A DNA stretch of 64,000 bases from Lutibaculum sp963816555 (GTDB lineage: Bacteria > Pseudomonadota > Alphaproteobacteria > Rhizobiales > Tepidamorphaceae): assembly GCA_963816555.1 (NCBI GenBank), contig CAWFLD010000002.1, positions 62,001 through 126,000 of the forward strand. The letters run 5' to 3'. This document shows, piece by piece, positions 1-9,374 of the stretch. Positions within the stretch are counted from its first letter, which is position 1, and every line of letters begins with the position of its first letter. A program made the position numbers and the translations under genes. The notes under the pieces are model-generated. The model saw nothing but the letters and a program-made list of their open reading frames with translations, had not been told where the DNA came from and did no database searches.

Positions 1-477
1 GCGGATGTTGAGGTCGCTGTCGCGGCCGGACATGAACATCCAGGCGGTGATGCCGTTGACGAAGAGGCCGGCGACGGCGACCCAGAGGATCGTGCCGCTG
101 GCGACGTCGACGGGATCCGCCAGCCGCCGGATCGCCTCCCACGCGATGGCGCCGATCGCCACGAGCAGGATGATGCCGTTGGCCAGCGACGCGAGGACCG
201 GTGCGCGCTTGTAGCCGTAGGTGCGGCGGCCCTTCGGCGGCTTCTGCGACAGCCATGTCGCGCCCCAGGCGAGGAGCAGGCTCAGGACGTCGGACAGGTT
301 GTGGCCCGCGTCCGCCAGCAGGGCGAGCGAGCCGGACATCACGCCGAACGTCGCCTCGAGCGCGACATAGGCCGTGTTCAGCGCGACGCCGATGGCGAAG
401 GCCTTGCCGAAGCTGGCCGGAGCGTGGCTGTGGCCGCCTCCGTGACCGTGGTGGTCGTGTCCGTGGTCATGTGGCAT
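1..477 (-). CDS. Cation diffusion facilitator (CDF) metal exporter, 5' part only
   Basis: Inner-membrane exporter of divalent metal (Zn, Co or Cd class) by proton exchange. The reading frame is open from the ATG at 477 to the left edge, giving the first 159 codons of a protein usually near 300 residues. It opens with a histidine-rich head (PHDHGHDHHGHGGGHSH) followed by a membrane segment and the CDF metal-site motif ADAGHNLSD around residues 55-63, then further hydrophobic segments. It lies 102 bp downstream of the P-type ATPase on the same strand, so the two probably form one metal-efflux operon. The family call is firm; the metal is inferred from the neighbour. The C-terminal cytoplasmic domain is outside the window. 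Confidence 0.9.
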   Translation of the reverse strand, partial: MPHDHGHDHHGHGGGHSHAPASFGKAFAIGVALNTAYVALEATFGVMSGSLALLADAGHNLSDVLSLLLAWGATWLSQKPPKGRRTYGYKRAPVLASLANGIILLVAIGAIAWEAIRRLADPVDVASGTILWVAVAGLFVNGITAWMFMSGRDSDLNIR

Positions 478-579
478 GTCGCGGTCTCTCGCTGTGTTGC
501 CGGCTTGTGCCGCGGCCCGGCCGAGGAAGACGGCCGCGCCGCGGCCGCCGCGTCCTGCCGTGCGACGAGGCCGGAAGGC

Positions 580-3196
580 TCATGCGGCCGTCCTGTTCCT
601 CATCGCCGCGACGGGTGCCGGGATCGCGGATGCGCCATCGCTCCGGCCGAGGCCGCGGCCGTGCAGCAGGAGCCGCATCGCGTTGAGGGTGACGAGCACG
701 GTCGCGCCGGTGTCGGCGAAGATCGCCATCCACAGGCTCGTGACGCCGAGGATCGTGGTCACGAGGAAGACGCTCTTCAGGCCGAGCGCGATCGCGACGT
801 TCTGGCGGATGTTCGACAGCGTCGCCCGGGCGAGGCCGATGAGGTCGGGGATGCCGCCGACCCGGTCCTTCATCAGGGCCGCATCGGCCGTCTCGAGCGC
901 CACGTCGGTGCCGCCGCCCATGGCGATCCCGACATGGGCCTGCGCCAGGGCCGGCGCGTCGTTGATGCCGTCGCCGACCATGCCGACGGGGCCCGACCCG
1001 ACCGAGGCGGGAGATCTCGGAGAGCTTGTCGGCCGGCATGAGGCCGGCCCGGACGTCGATGCCGAGGAGGCCGCCGACCGCCTTGCCGGTGCGCTCGTTG
1101 TCGCCCGTCAGCATGACCGGCGAGATGCCGAGCGCCCGCAGCCGCCCGATCGCCTCCGCCGTGTCGGCGCGCGGCTCGTCGCGCAGCGCGATCGCGCCGA
1201 GGATCTCTCCGTCCGCGAGCACCACGACGGCGGTCTTGCCGTCCTCCTCGAAGGCCCGCAGGCGGGTCGCCAGCCCTTCGGGCATGTCGGCCTGTTCCGC
1301 GGCGTAGCGCGGCGAGCCGACGGCGACCCTGCGGCCCTCGACCGTCGCCTCGACCGCCCGGCCGGCCAGCGCCCGGCCGTCGCTGCCCTCCGGGAGCGGG
1401 CTCTCTCCGAACGCGCCGCAGATCGCCCGGGCGAGCGGATGGCTCGACCCCTGCTCGACGGCGGCGGCGAGCCGGAGAAGCGACGCCCGGTCGCCGGCGA
1501 GAGGCAGGACGTCCGTCACCCTCGGCCGGCCCTCCGTCAGGGTGCCGGTCTTGTCGAAGGCGAGCGTCCTGACCGTGGCCAGCGTCTCGAGCGCCGCGCC
1601 GCCCTTCACGAGGAGGCCGCGCCGCGCGCCGTTGGCGATGCCGGAGGTGATGGCGGCCGGGGTCGAGATGACGAGCGCGCAGGGGCAGGCGATCAGCAGG
1701 ATCGCCAGCGCCCGGTAGACCCAGGTGCCCCACTCGCCGCCGAGGAGCAGCGGCGGCACGATCGCCACGGCGAGCGCGACGGCCATGGCGATCGGCGTGT
1801 ACCGCTCGGCGAAGCGGTCGATGAAGCGGGCCGTCGGCGCCTTCGTCGCCTGCGCCTCCTCGACCATGCGGATGATCCGCGACAGCGTGTTGTCTCCCTG
1901 GGCGCGGTCGATGCGCACGCGCAGCACGGCGGCCGCGTTGACGCTGCCGGCCAGCACCTCGTCGCCCGGGCTCCGCAGCACGGGAACGGACTCGCCGGTG
2001 ACCGGCGACTCGTCGAGATCGGACGTGCCTTCGAGGATCGTGCCGTCGCCCGGCACCCGGTCGCCCGGCCGCACGAGCACGACGTCGCCGGGCGCCAGCC
2101 TGTCGGCGGGCACCGTCTCCTGCCCTTCGTCGGTCACCCGGATCGCCGTCTTCGGCACGAGCTCGACCAGCGCCTTGATGCCGGCCCGGGCCCGTCCGGC
2201 CGCGAAATTCTCGAGGAGCTCGCCGACGGCGAAGAGGAAGATGACGGCGGCCGCCTCCTCGGCGGCGCCGAGGATCAGCGCGCCGATGGCCGCCACGCTC
2301 ATCAGCATCTCGATGCTGAAGGGCGAGCCGAGCCGCGCAAGCAGGACCGCGCGCCGGGCAAAGGGCGCAACCGCGACCGCCGCGGCGACCGTGAAGGCCC
2401 ACCGCGTGACCTCGGGCGCGACGAGCGAGACGAGATAGGCGGCGGCCATGAGCGTGCCCGTCACCACCACCGGTCGCGCCTTGCCGCTCAGCCACCAGGG
2501 AGCCGTGCGCTTCCTGGTCCCGGCCTTTCCTTCGGACTGCTCGTGGCCCTCGGCATGGGCGTGGACGTGGGGATGGGCGTGAGAATGGCCGTGGTCCCCG
2601 GCACAGCCGCAGCCGTCGCCGTGCGAGTGGGAGTGCGCGTCATGGTCGTGCCCGCAGCAGCCCCCGCCATGGCCACGCGACGTCGCGGGGGCGTCGTCGA
2701 GGCGCTCCCGGCTGTCGAAGCCGAGCGACCGGATGGTCGCCTGCGCCTTGTCGAGGGCCCGGCGGTCGTCCACGTCGAGGTCGACGGTCTCGGCGGCGAA
2801 GTTCACGGTCACGGAGTGAACGCCCGGGCTGCGCGTCAGCGCGGTCTCGAGCTTCGAGACGCAGCTCGCGCAATCCATCCCGTCGACGTGCAGCCGGACC
2901 GGCGCGGCGTCCTCGTCCGCCGGGAGATCGCTCTGCGGGATGGGGTGCGAGGTGAAGCCGAGCGTGTCGATGGTCGACCGCGCCCGCTCGACCGCCGCCT
3001 CGTCTTCCGCGTCGAGGGTCGCCGTCTCGGCGGCGAAGTTCACCGTCGCCGAGCCGATCCCCGGCGTGCGGGTGAGCGCCTTCTCGAGTTTCGCCACGCA
3101 GCTCGCGCAGTCCATGCCGTCCACGTGCAGGACCGTCGTCTCCCGCCCTCCGGCGGGGTCGTTCCTATCGGGCGCTGCGGCCATCGTCGGCTCCAT
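580..3196 (-). CDS. Heavy-metal P1B-type ATPase (ZntA/CadA type), frameshifted here
   Basis: ATP-driven exporter of Zn/Cd/Pb-class metals in the inner membrane. Two HMA metal-binding domains each carry GMDCASC (residues 27-33 and 106-112). A Cys/His-rich linker follows (about 175-218), then membrane helices, TGES (400-403), the transmembrane CPC metal site (504-506), the phosphorylation motif DKTGT (548-552), SSHPLA and MLTGDN. The frame is lost at a GGGG run (988-991 on the plus strand). The rest of the ATP-binding domain (MVGDGINDAPAL) and the last helices continue in another frame to 580. Removing one base gives 872 codons, normal for the family, so I treat it as one gene with a probable sequence error. 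An internal ATG four codons on (MAAAP) is an alternative start. First gene of the operon with the CDF exporter. Confidence 0.9.
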
Positions 3197-3217
3197 CTCG
3201 CGTTCCGGACGATGATC

Positions 3218-3248
3218 GACATAACCCCTGTAGCCGCTACAGGTTCAA
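3218..3248 (-). promoter_or_regulatory. MerR-family (ZntR/CadR-type) promoter and operator
   Basis: Read on the minus strand there is a -35 box TTGAAC (3243-3248), a perfect 8-bp inverted repeat CCTGTAGC-G-GCTACAGG (3227-3243), and a -10 box TATGTC (3218-3223). The spacer is 19 bp. An over-long spacer filled by a dyad is the hallmark of promoters activated by MerR-family metal sensors, and CCTGTAG-type half sites are known from CadR/PbrR/ZntR operators. It lies just upstream of the P-type ATPase start. No merR-family gene is present in the window, so the regulator is presumably encoded elsewhere. Confidence 0.8.
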
Positions 3249-3389
3249 GGGCCTTGCATCACAAATGCATGCCGGATACCCGCGACCGGGGTCGGGGGTG
3301 CTCCTGCCGCCCCTGGCGGAGGTGCGCCTCCGCGAGGATCACCAGGCCGAGCGCGCAAGGCCGGTTGAAGGGCTCATGTCGTTCCGAAG

Positions 3390-3677
3390 ATGATGGCCGA
3401 CCGAAAGAGGATCTTGCGGCTGCGAAGGATCTCGAGCCTGTTCGTGCCGCCGGCGACGGGAGCGGCGGCGGGACTGGTCCTTTGGCAGACACTGCCTGTC
3501 GTCCCATTCCTGCGTGAACAGCTCCGCGCCGCCGGCCTGCACGGCGCGGCGGCGGAAGCGGTGCTGGCCCTCGCCTTCGTCCTGGGCTGCATGGAAGGCG
3601 CGGTCATCCTGTGGACCTTCATCGCCGGCGTGGCCGGCCGGCCGGGACGAGGCGAAGAGCGCCGGCGGGATCGCTGA
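3390..3677 (+). CDS. Small hypothetical membrane protein
   Basis: A 95-aa frame starting ATG ATG, with a basic N-terminus (RKRILRLRR), two likely membrane segments (about residues 17-36 and 57-80) and an Arg/Glu-rich tail. I do not recognise a family. The ribosome-binding site is weak. It sits alone between the divergent metal-efflux promoter and the amidohydrolase gene. Charge distribution and hydrophobic segments favour a real membrane protein, but in DNA this GC-rich a chance frame of this length is possible. Confidence 0.45.
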   Translation: MMADRKRILRLRRISSLFVPPATGAAAGLVLWQTLPVVPFLREQLRAAGLHGAAAEAVLALAFVLGCMEGAVILWTFIAGVAGRPGRGEERRRDR

Positions 3678-3852
3678 GGGGACGCGCCTCCATGGTGTCC
3701 CGGGTCGTGGCGGAGAAGGCGCCGGGCACGGTCGAGGGCACCCCGGATCGCGCTGCCGCGGGAACGGGCGGGTGTTTCGTTCTCCGGCCGATGCGCTAGG
3801 GTCTGGCGGCCGCCGGAGATGCCAGGGCGGAGCGAGGGAAGCGGGGGCGAGG

Positions 3853-4698
3853 GTGAGCGTTTTCGAGGAGCCGAAGATCGACTGCCACGCGCATGTCCTC
3901 GATCCCGCCCGTTTTCCCTATGCACCCGACGCGTCCTACAGGCCCTCCGGCCAGGAGATCGGCACGGCGGGGCAGCTCGTGCAGGTGATGGGGACCTATG
4001 GCGTGAGCCATGTGCTCCTCGTCCAGCCCAATTCCGGCTACGGCGGCGACAACAGGTGCATGCTCGACGCCATCGCCGGCGGGGCGGGGAGGTTCCGCGG
4101 CATCGCCATCGCCGACCTCGACGCGGACCTCGAGACGCTGCGCGGCCTGAAGGAGCGCGGCGTCCTCGGGATCGCCCTCAACGCGACCTTCCACGGCACG
4201 GACCACTACGCGGGCGCGGCCGCCCTCATGGAGAAGCTCGCCGAGCTCGACATGTTCGTGCAGCTGCAGGTCGAGCACGACCAGCTGCTCACCTTCCTGC
4301 CATGGATCGAGAGCATCCCGGTGCGGGTGCTGATCGACCATTGCGGCCGCCCCACGGCCGCGGCGGGCCTCGGGCAGCCGGGGTTCGGGGCGCTCCTCGG
4401 CCTTGCGGAGACGGGCCGCGTGCACGTCAAGCTCTCCGGCTACAGCAAGTTCGCGCAGGCGCCGTATCCGTTCGAGGATGCCTGGCCCTATGTGCGCGCC
4501 CTCGTCGAGGCGTTCACGCTCGAGCGCTGCATGTGGGCCTCCGACTGGCCCTATCTGCGCGCGACGGAACGGCAGGACTACGGGCCGCTGGTGCGGCTGG
4601 TCGAGATCCTGTTCCCCGATCCGGACGACCGCCGGGCCCTCTTCTGGGAGACGCCGAGCCGGCTGTTCGGCTTCGAAGATCCGGCGCCTGCGGATTGA
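3853..4698 (+). CDS. Amidohydrolase-family (PF04909 type) TIM-barrel hydrolase
   Basis: Metal-dependent hydrolase of the group that includes 2-pyrone-4,6-dicarboxylate lactonase and other lactone or decarboxylation enzymes. Visible signatures are the N-terminal HxH (DCHAH, His12 and His14), the strand-end IDH (His163) and the C-terminal WASDWPY with Asp231, in the order expected for the superfamily. The GTG at 3853 gives 281 aa, typical for the family; the open frame runs further upstream but that part has no family resemblance. It faces the Gfo/Idh oxidoreductase tail to tail and may belong to the same catabolic region as the aroE-like gene and liv importer. The substrate cannot be told. Confidence 0.85.
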   Translation: MSVFEEPKIDCHAHVLDPARFPYAPDASYRPSGQEIGTAGQLVQVMGTYGVSHVLLVQPNSGYGGDNRCMLDAIAGGAGRFRGIAIADLDADLETLRGLKERGVLGIALNATFHGTDHYAGAAALMEKLAELDMFVQLQVEHDQLLTFLPWIESIPVRVLIDHCGRPTAAAGLGQPGFGALLGLAETGRVHVKLSGYSKFAQAPYPFEDAWPYVRALVEAFTLERCMWASDWPYLRATERQDYGPLVRLVEILFPDPDDRRALFWETPSRLFGFEDPAPAD

Positions 4699-4703
4699 CG
4701 CGT

Positions 4704-4724
4704 GGCCGGCGGCTGCGGCCGGCC
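4704..4724. terminator. Possible bidirectional hairpin terminator between convergent genes
   Basis: A perfect 7-bp GC stem (GGCCGGC, 4704-4710, with GCCGGCC, 4718-4724) and a 7-nt loop fill the 27-bp gap between the stop of the amidohydrolase and the stop of the convergent oxidoreductase. No U-run is present, so this is a stem-loop whose terminator role is inferred from position only. Confidence 0.4.
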
Positions 4725-4725
4725 G

Positions 4726-5775
4726 CTAGCGCTCCGGCAGCGCGACGGCCTCGCCCGTCTCGGCCGAGCGCTTGATCGCCTCGATCGCCTGGAGCGTCCG
4801 CAGGCCCTCGCGGCCCGGCACGAGCGGGGTCTCCTCGCCGCGGATCACGGCCGCGAAGTGCCGGATCTGGCGCGGCAGCGGGTCGTCGGGCTCGACGCGC
4901 GGCGTCTCCCGCCCGAGCTCCTCCATCCAGCCCTTCCGGCCGCCGGGATAGGACCAGATCCGCAGGTCCGGCAGCGACAGGGAACCCCCGGTCCCGCCGA
5001 TCAGGTAGCAGAACTGGTCGGCCGGCGGATAGGCGGGGTTCTCGCGGGCGCTCAGCTCCCAGCTCCACGGCGCGACGATCGTGTCCGACATGGTGATCGT
5101 GCCGAGGGCGCCGCCGGCGAAGCGCAGCGCGGCGACGAGCGTGTCCTCGTTCGCGCCCTTCCTGACCTCGCCGGCCTGCAGGGCCTGGACGGAGGCGATC
5201 TCGCCGCACAGGTGGCGCAACAGGTCGACGTCGTGGACGAGGTTGGTGAAGAGCGGCCCGGCGCCGGGGCGGTGCCGCCACTCGGCGTCGAAATAGTCGT
5301 CCGGCTTGTAGAGCCAGAACATGGCGTGCACCGCGACGATGGTGCCGATCCGCCCGGAGGCGATCATCTCCTTCGCCGCCGCGATCAGCGGGTTGTGGCG
5401 GCGATGGTGGCCGACGAGGAGCGGCACGCCGGCCGCCTCCGCCGCCTCCACGAGCGCCCGGGCCGAGGCGGCGTCGGCGGCGATCGGCTTCTCCACCAGC
5501 ACGGGCAGGCCGGCGCGGATGCAGTCGAGGCCGTTCTCGACATGGAGCTGGTTGGGGGTCGCGACGATCACGCCGTCGGGCCGGCCGGCGGCGATCAGCC
5601 CGGGCAGGTCCGGGTGCCAGGCCACGCCCAGGCCGGCGGCGTATTCCCGCGCCGCGTCCGTCGGGTCGACGACCGCATGAAGCCGCGCCGCGCCGCCCGA
5701 GGCGGCGATCGCCTCGACGTGGCGCCGCCCCATGGCGCCGGCGCCGACGACGGCGAGCGATGGAACATCGGGCAT
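4726..5775 (-). CDS. Gfo/Idh/MocA-family NAD(P)-dependent oxidoreductase
   Basis: Cytoplasmic dehydrogenase of the glucose-fructose oxidoreductase / inositol dehydrogenase family. The N-terminal Rossmann fold shows VVGAGAMGRRH (about residues 9-19) and the family motif VEKP (94-97). The remainder has the usual substrate domain, and the length of 349 aa is typical. The start at 5775 was chosen because GGGGAC lies at ribosome-binding distance and the family N-terminus begins there; a longer frame upstream has no homologous-looking residues. It is divergent from the aroE-like gene, with 472 bp between them. The substrate, probably a sugar, polyol or cyclic acid, is not readable. Confidence 0.88.
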   Translation of the reverse strand: MPDVPSLAVVGAGAMGRRHVEAIAASGGAARLHAVVDPTDAAREYAAGLGVAWHPDLPGLIAAGRPDGVIVATPNQLHVENGLDCIRAGLPVLVEKPIAADAASARALVEAAEAAGVPLLVGHHRRHNPLIAAAKEMIASGRIGTIVAVHAMFWLYKPDDYFDAEWRHRPGAGPLFTNLVHDVDLLRHLCGEIASVQALQAGEVRKGANEDTLVAALRFAGGALGTITMSDTIVAPWSWELSARENPAYPPADQFCYLIGGTGGSLSLPDLRIWSYPGGRKGWMEELGRETPRVEPDDPLPRQIRHFAAVIRGEETPLVPGREGLRTLQAIEAIKRSAETGEAVALPER

Positions 5776-6247
5776 GTCGTCCCCAGCCTTTCCCGTCTCG
5801 CCGCGCCGGGCCTCAGGCCCCTTAGGCGCGTGGCGTATCCTCTCGAAGCCCGGAGCCGGCACGCGGCTTCAGGCGGCACCCGGGCTCCCGTCGCGCAGGC
5901 GACACGCGCCGACACGTCGCCGGATCGAGGTCACCCGCGCCGTCATCGTGACGGGCACCATCGCCGCCCCCCGCCAGGTTTCTCAACGTTTCGGCGCGTT
6001 TGGCAATTGCCATTTCCTTTGATCTGGTCACGATGAGCACATAGAAGCCGAAAAGGCACGAACGGCGACGGCATGGCCCCGTCGTCGCGAGCTTCTTCGA
6101 CGTTCTCGGGGCGAACGGGATCCGCGTCGGCTGCACGATCGCGGGAGCCGCGAGGATCAGGGAGGGGAAAGGGCACATGAAAAGTCGCAATGCCTTGCAG
6201 GGCGCGCCCGTCCGAGCGGGCGGCAACGGGACGGGGCACGGCCGGGC
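5776..6247. other. Divergent intergenic region with candidate operator palindromes
   Basis: 472 bp between two divergent catabolic genes with no credible coding frame. It holds a perfect 12-bp palindrome TGGCAATTGCCA (6001-6012) and an inverted repeat CCGTCA-TCG-TGACGG (5940-5954). The segment around 5990-6060 is more AT-rich than its surroundings, as expected for a regulated promoter. No matching regulator gene is adjacent, so assignment is open. Confidence 0.45.
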
Positions 6248-7105
6248 ATGAGCGGAGCTTCGACACCGCCGCGCGCCTTCGTCATGGGGCACCCGATCGC
6301 CCACTCCCGCTCGCCGATGCTGCACGGCTACTGGCTGGAGCGCTACGGCATCGAGGGCAGCTACGAGCGGCTCGACATCCCGCCGGACGAGCTCGACGCC
6401 TTCTTCGCCGGCTTCCGCGAGGCGGGCTGGATCGGCGGCAACGTCACCGTGCCGCACAAGCTGGCGGTCATGCGCCACGTCGACCGCATCGACGACGCGG
6501 CCGAGGCGATGGGCGCGGTCAACACGCTGTGGTGGGAGAACGACACGCTCGTCGGCGGCAACACCGACGCGATCGGCTTCATGGGCAATCTCGACGAGCT
6601 GGCGCCCGGCTGGGACGGCGACGCAAGGCGCGCCGTGATCCTCGGCGCGGGCGGGGCCACGCGCGCCGCCGTCTACGGCTTGCGCAGCCGCGGCCTCGAG
6701 GTGGCGCTGTGCAACCGGACGGTCGAGAAGGCCGAGGGCCTCGCCGCGCATTTCGGCGAGGGGGTCAGCGCGCACGGGCTCGACGAGCTGCCGTCGCTGC
6801 TCGGCGGCGCGGACCTGCTCGTCAACACGACGAGCCTCGGCATGATCGGCCAGCCGCCGCTCGAGATCGACCTCGCCCCGCTGAAGCCCGGCGCGACCGT
6901 CTACGACGTGGTCTACGTGCCGCTCGAGACGGCGCTCCTGAAGGCCGCGCGGGCGAGGGGACACCGCACCGTCGACGGGCTCGGCATGCTGCTCCACCAG
7001 GCGGTGGAGGGGTTCCGCCACTGGTTCGGCAGGACCCCGGAGGTCACCGCGGAGCTTCGCACGCTCCTCGTCGACGACATCCGCGCCAAGACGCCGGGGG
7101 CGTGA
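6248..7105 (+). CDS. Shikimate dehydrogenase-family protein (AroE type)
   Basis: NADP-linked oxidoreductase of the shikimate/quinate dehydrogenase family. Conserved features are SRSP (20-23), NVTVPHK with the catalytic Lys71, NTDAIG with Asp107, the cofactor loop GAGGATRA (133-140) and NRT (156-158). The last is the NADP-preferring form seen in biosynthetic AroE. Length is 285 aa. It is followed after 154 bp by a livKHMGF importer rather than by aro biosynthesis genes, so it may act in uptake-linked catabolism of a shikimate-like compound. A second family member lies at 35065. Which of the two, if either, serves aromatic amino acid synthesis cannot be decided here. Confidence 0.88.
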   Translation: MSGASTPPRAFVMGHPIAHSRSPMLHGYWLERYGIEGSYERLDIPPDELDAFFAGFREAGWIGGNVTVPHKLAVMRHVDRIDDAAEAMGAVNTLWWENDTLVGGNTDAIGFMGNLDELAPGWDGDARRAVILGAGGATRAAVYGLRSRGLEVALCNRTVEKAEGLAAHFGEGVSAHGLDELPSLLGGADLLVNTTSLGMIGQPPLEIDLAPLKPGATVYDVVYVPLETALLKAARARGHRTVDGLGMLLHQAVEGFRHWFGRTPEVTAELRTLLVDDIRAKTPGA

Positions 7106-7259
7106 CCGCCGGAAGATCCACAAGCCGGTGGCGCGCAGGCCGCAAGCCATCTCTTCGAAGCCGAGCTGCTGGCATCTGTCGCGGCGGCGGAGCAGATTGT
7201 GCAGATCGACAGATGAATCACCGGCGGGAAGCCGGGAAGGACCTGGGGAGGGAAGAAGA

Positions 7260-8414
7260 ATGAAACGCAGGACATACGCTCTGGCGGCCGCCGCGCTCAT
7301 GGCGTCGGCCTTCGTGGCGGTCGGGCCGTCGGCGCCCGCGCACGCCGAGGACACGGTGCTCATTCCGTGCCTGTGCGAGCTGTCGGGGGCGGGTGCCGTG
7401 TCGGGCACCAACTTCCGCGACGGCGCGCATCTCGCGATCGACGAGATCAACGCCGACGGCGGCATTCTCGGCAAGAAGATCGAGATGCAGGACTACGACA
7501 CGCAGACCGACCCGCAGACCTCGCGCGCGCTGATGCAGAAGGCGATCGACGCCGGCGCCTACGCGGTGATGGGGACGGTCTATTCGGGCTCGACCATCGT
7601 CAACATGATCGTCGCGCAGCAGGCCGGCGTTCCGCAGCTGACGGGCTCGGAGGCGCCGAACATCACCGAGAAGGGCAACCCCTACATCTTCCGCACCTCG
7701 GCCAGCTCCGCCAAGGGCGTGCCGGCGCTGACGTCCTACTTCAAGGACACGCTGGACGTGAAGAAGATCGCGGTCGCGTGGGTCAACAACGACTTCGGCA
7801 AGGGCGGCCACGACGTCTTCATCGACCAGATGAAGAAGGCCGGCATCGACGTCGTCGCCGACGTGCCGAGCGAGCAGGGCCAGGCCGACTTCGCCGCCGA
7901 CGTCTCCAAGATCAAGCAGTCGGGCGCCGAGGCCGTGTTCGTCTACCTCAACGAGGAGGAGGACGCGCGCTTCCTCCGCGAGGCGAAGAAGCAGGGCCTG
8001 TCGGTGCCGCTCGTCGGCGAGGTGACGCTGACCGGGCAGAAGGTGATCGACCTGGCCGGCGATGCCGCCGAGGGCGCCTTCGCCCATGTCGGCCTGGCGA
8101 CCAACGCCGACCTGCCGGCGATCAAGGAGTTCGTGAAGAAGTTCAAGGACAAGTACGGCCGCGAGACCGACCACAACGGCATCAAGGGCTATATCGGCAT
8201 CTACGCGATCAAGTACGTGACCGAGATGAACGGCAAGCTCGACGCCCAGGCGCTGGCCGACAAGATGCACGGCCTGACGCTCAAGGTCTCCGAGTATCCG
8301 CACATGCTGCTCGACACGGGCTGGGACGACACCGGCGAGATGCTGCGCACGAGCTTCATGACCGAGGTGAAGGACGGCAAGCAGGTGGTCATCGGCACGG
8401 TTCCCGCGAACTGA
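7260..8414 (+). CDS. livK: Branched-chain-type ABC importer, substrate-binding protein
   Basis: Periplasmic binding protein of the Leu/Ile/Val (type I) group. The signal peptide spans about residues 1-27, with cleavage likely after AHA. The mature part has the family N-terminus with SGAGAVSGTNFRDGAHLAI and the downstream INADGGILG. Length is 384 aa. A good Shine-Dalgarno (GGGAGGGAAG) lies just before the ATG at 7260. First gene of the livKHMGF cluster, followed by a strong hairpin at 8439-8463. Family members bind amino acids, amides and also aromatic acids; the aroE-like neighbour makes a cyclic or aromatic acid plausible, as inference only. Confidence 0.93.
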   Translation: MKRRTYALAAAALMASAFVAVGPSAPAHAEDTVLIPCLCELSGAGAVSGTNFRDGAHLAIDEINADGGILGKKIEMQDYDTQTDPQTSRALMQKAIDAGAYAVMGTVYSGSTIVNMIVAQQAGVPQLTGSEAPNITEKGNPYIFRTSASSAKGVPALTSYFKDTLDVKKIAVAWVNNDFGKGGHDVFIDQMKKAGIDVVADVPSEQGQADFAADVSKIKQSGAEAVFVYLNEEEDARFLREAKKQGLSVPLVGEVTLTGQKVIDLAGDAAEGAFAHVGLATNADLPAIKEFVKKFKDKYGRETDHNGIKGYIGIYAIKYVTEMNGKLDAQALADKMHGLTLKVSEYPHMLLDTGWDDTGEMLRTSFMTEVKDGKQVVIGTVPAN

Positions 8415-8438
8415 CCGCTTTCCAGCCGCAGTGGTGAG

Positions 8439-8463
8439 GCGGCGCCCGGGCTCCGGGCGCCGC
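8439..8463 (+). terminator. Stem-loop between binding-protein and permease genes (attenuator or 3' mRNA stabiliser)
   Basis: A perfect 11-bp stem GCGGCGCCCGG / CCGGGCGCCGC around the 3-nt loop GCT, 25 bp after the livK stop and 24 bp before livH. There is no U-run. Such hairpins after binding-protein genes are known to stabilise the upstream mRNA or partly terminate transcription, raising the binding protein over the membrane parts. Confidence 0.75.
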
Positions 8464-8486
8464 ATGCGCTCCCGCCTCCAACAGGG

Positions 8487-9374
8487 ATGGCGCCGATGTC
8501 CCAGTTTCTCCAGGTGCTGCTGTCGGGCCTCGCGACGGGCTCGATCTATGCGCTTGCCGCCATCGGCTTCACGCTGATCTGGCAGGCCGCGCAGACGGTG
8601 AACTTCGCGCAGGGCGAGTTCGTCATGCTGCCGGCCTTCTTCGTGCTGATCGCCATCCACTGGCTCGGCTGGCCGCTCTGGGCGGCGCTCGCCTTCGGGC
8701 TCCTGTGCGCCGTCGTCGTGCTCGGCGTGCTCTTCAAGAAGCTGATCGTCGAGCCGATGCTGCCCAACACCGGGCTGCCGCTGATCATCGCGACGATGGC
8801 GCTGAGCATCGTGCTGAAGGAGGGGGCCAAGCAGTTCTACGGCGCCGAGGCCCAGCCCTTCCCGCCGCTCTTTCCCCAGACGACGATGAACGTGGCCGGC
8901 GCCGTCGTGTCGGTGCAGGACGTCTTCAACCTCGTCGTCTCGCTCGCCGTGGTCGTGGCGCTGACCCTGTTCCTCGACCGCACGCGCACCGGGCGCTGCA
9001 TCCAGGCGACGGCCCAGAACCCCGCGGTGGCCGAGATCCTCGGCGTGAAGACCGGCCGGATGGTGCTCTACACCTTCCTCATCAACGCCGCGCTCGCCGC
9101 GCTCGCCTCCTTCCTCATCTCGCCGATCTACCTCGCCAAGTTCTCGAACGGCGAGACGCTCGGCATCGTCGCCTTCATCGCGGCGATCGTCGGCGGCTTC
9201 AACAAGATCCGCGGCGCCCTGGCGGGCGGCCTGCTGATCGGCGTCCTCGACAACCTGACGGCGACCTACGTGACGGCGAGCTACCGGGCGGCGCTGCCGC
9301 TCGTCCTGCTGATCGTCGTCATCATGTGGCGGCCGCAGGGGCTTCTCGGCACGGCCGAGGGGAGGGAAGTGTGA
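8487..9374 (+). CDS. livH: Branched-chain-type ABC importer, permease (LivH)
   Basis: First inner-membrane permease of the importer. The N-terminal pattern ATGSIYALAAIGFTLIW followed by VNFAQGE is typical of LivH, with about eight hydrophobic segments over 295 aa. The ATG at 8487 is listed. The ATG at 8496 (MSQFLQ) is equally possible and has GGGATGG at better spacing. The stop overlaps the GTG of livM (GTGA), implying coupled translation. Confidence 0.93.
   Translation: MAPMSQFLQVLLSGLATGSIYALAAIGFTLIWQAAQTVNFAQGEFVMLPAFFVLIAIHWLGWPLWAALAFGLLCAVVVLGVLFKKLIVEPMLPNTGLPLIIATMALSIVLKEGAKQFYGAEAQPFPPLFPQTTMNVAGAVVSVQDVFNLVVSLAVVVALTLFLDRTRTGRCIQATAQNPAVAEILGVKTGRMVLYTFLINAALAALASFLISPIYLAKFSNGETLGIVAFIAAIVGGFNKIRGALAGGLLIGVLDNLTATYVTASYRAALPLVLLIVVIMWRPQGLLGTAEGREV

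Noticed and set aside
476..3517. A 1013-codon plus-strand frame opposite the P-type ATPase
   Set aside because: Antisense shadow; the opposite strand encodes all diagnostic P-type ATPase motifs.
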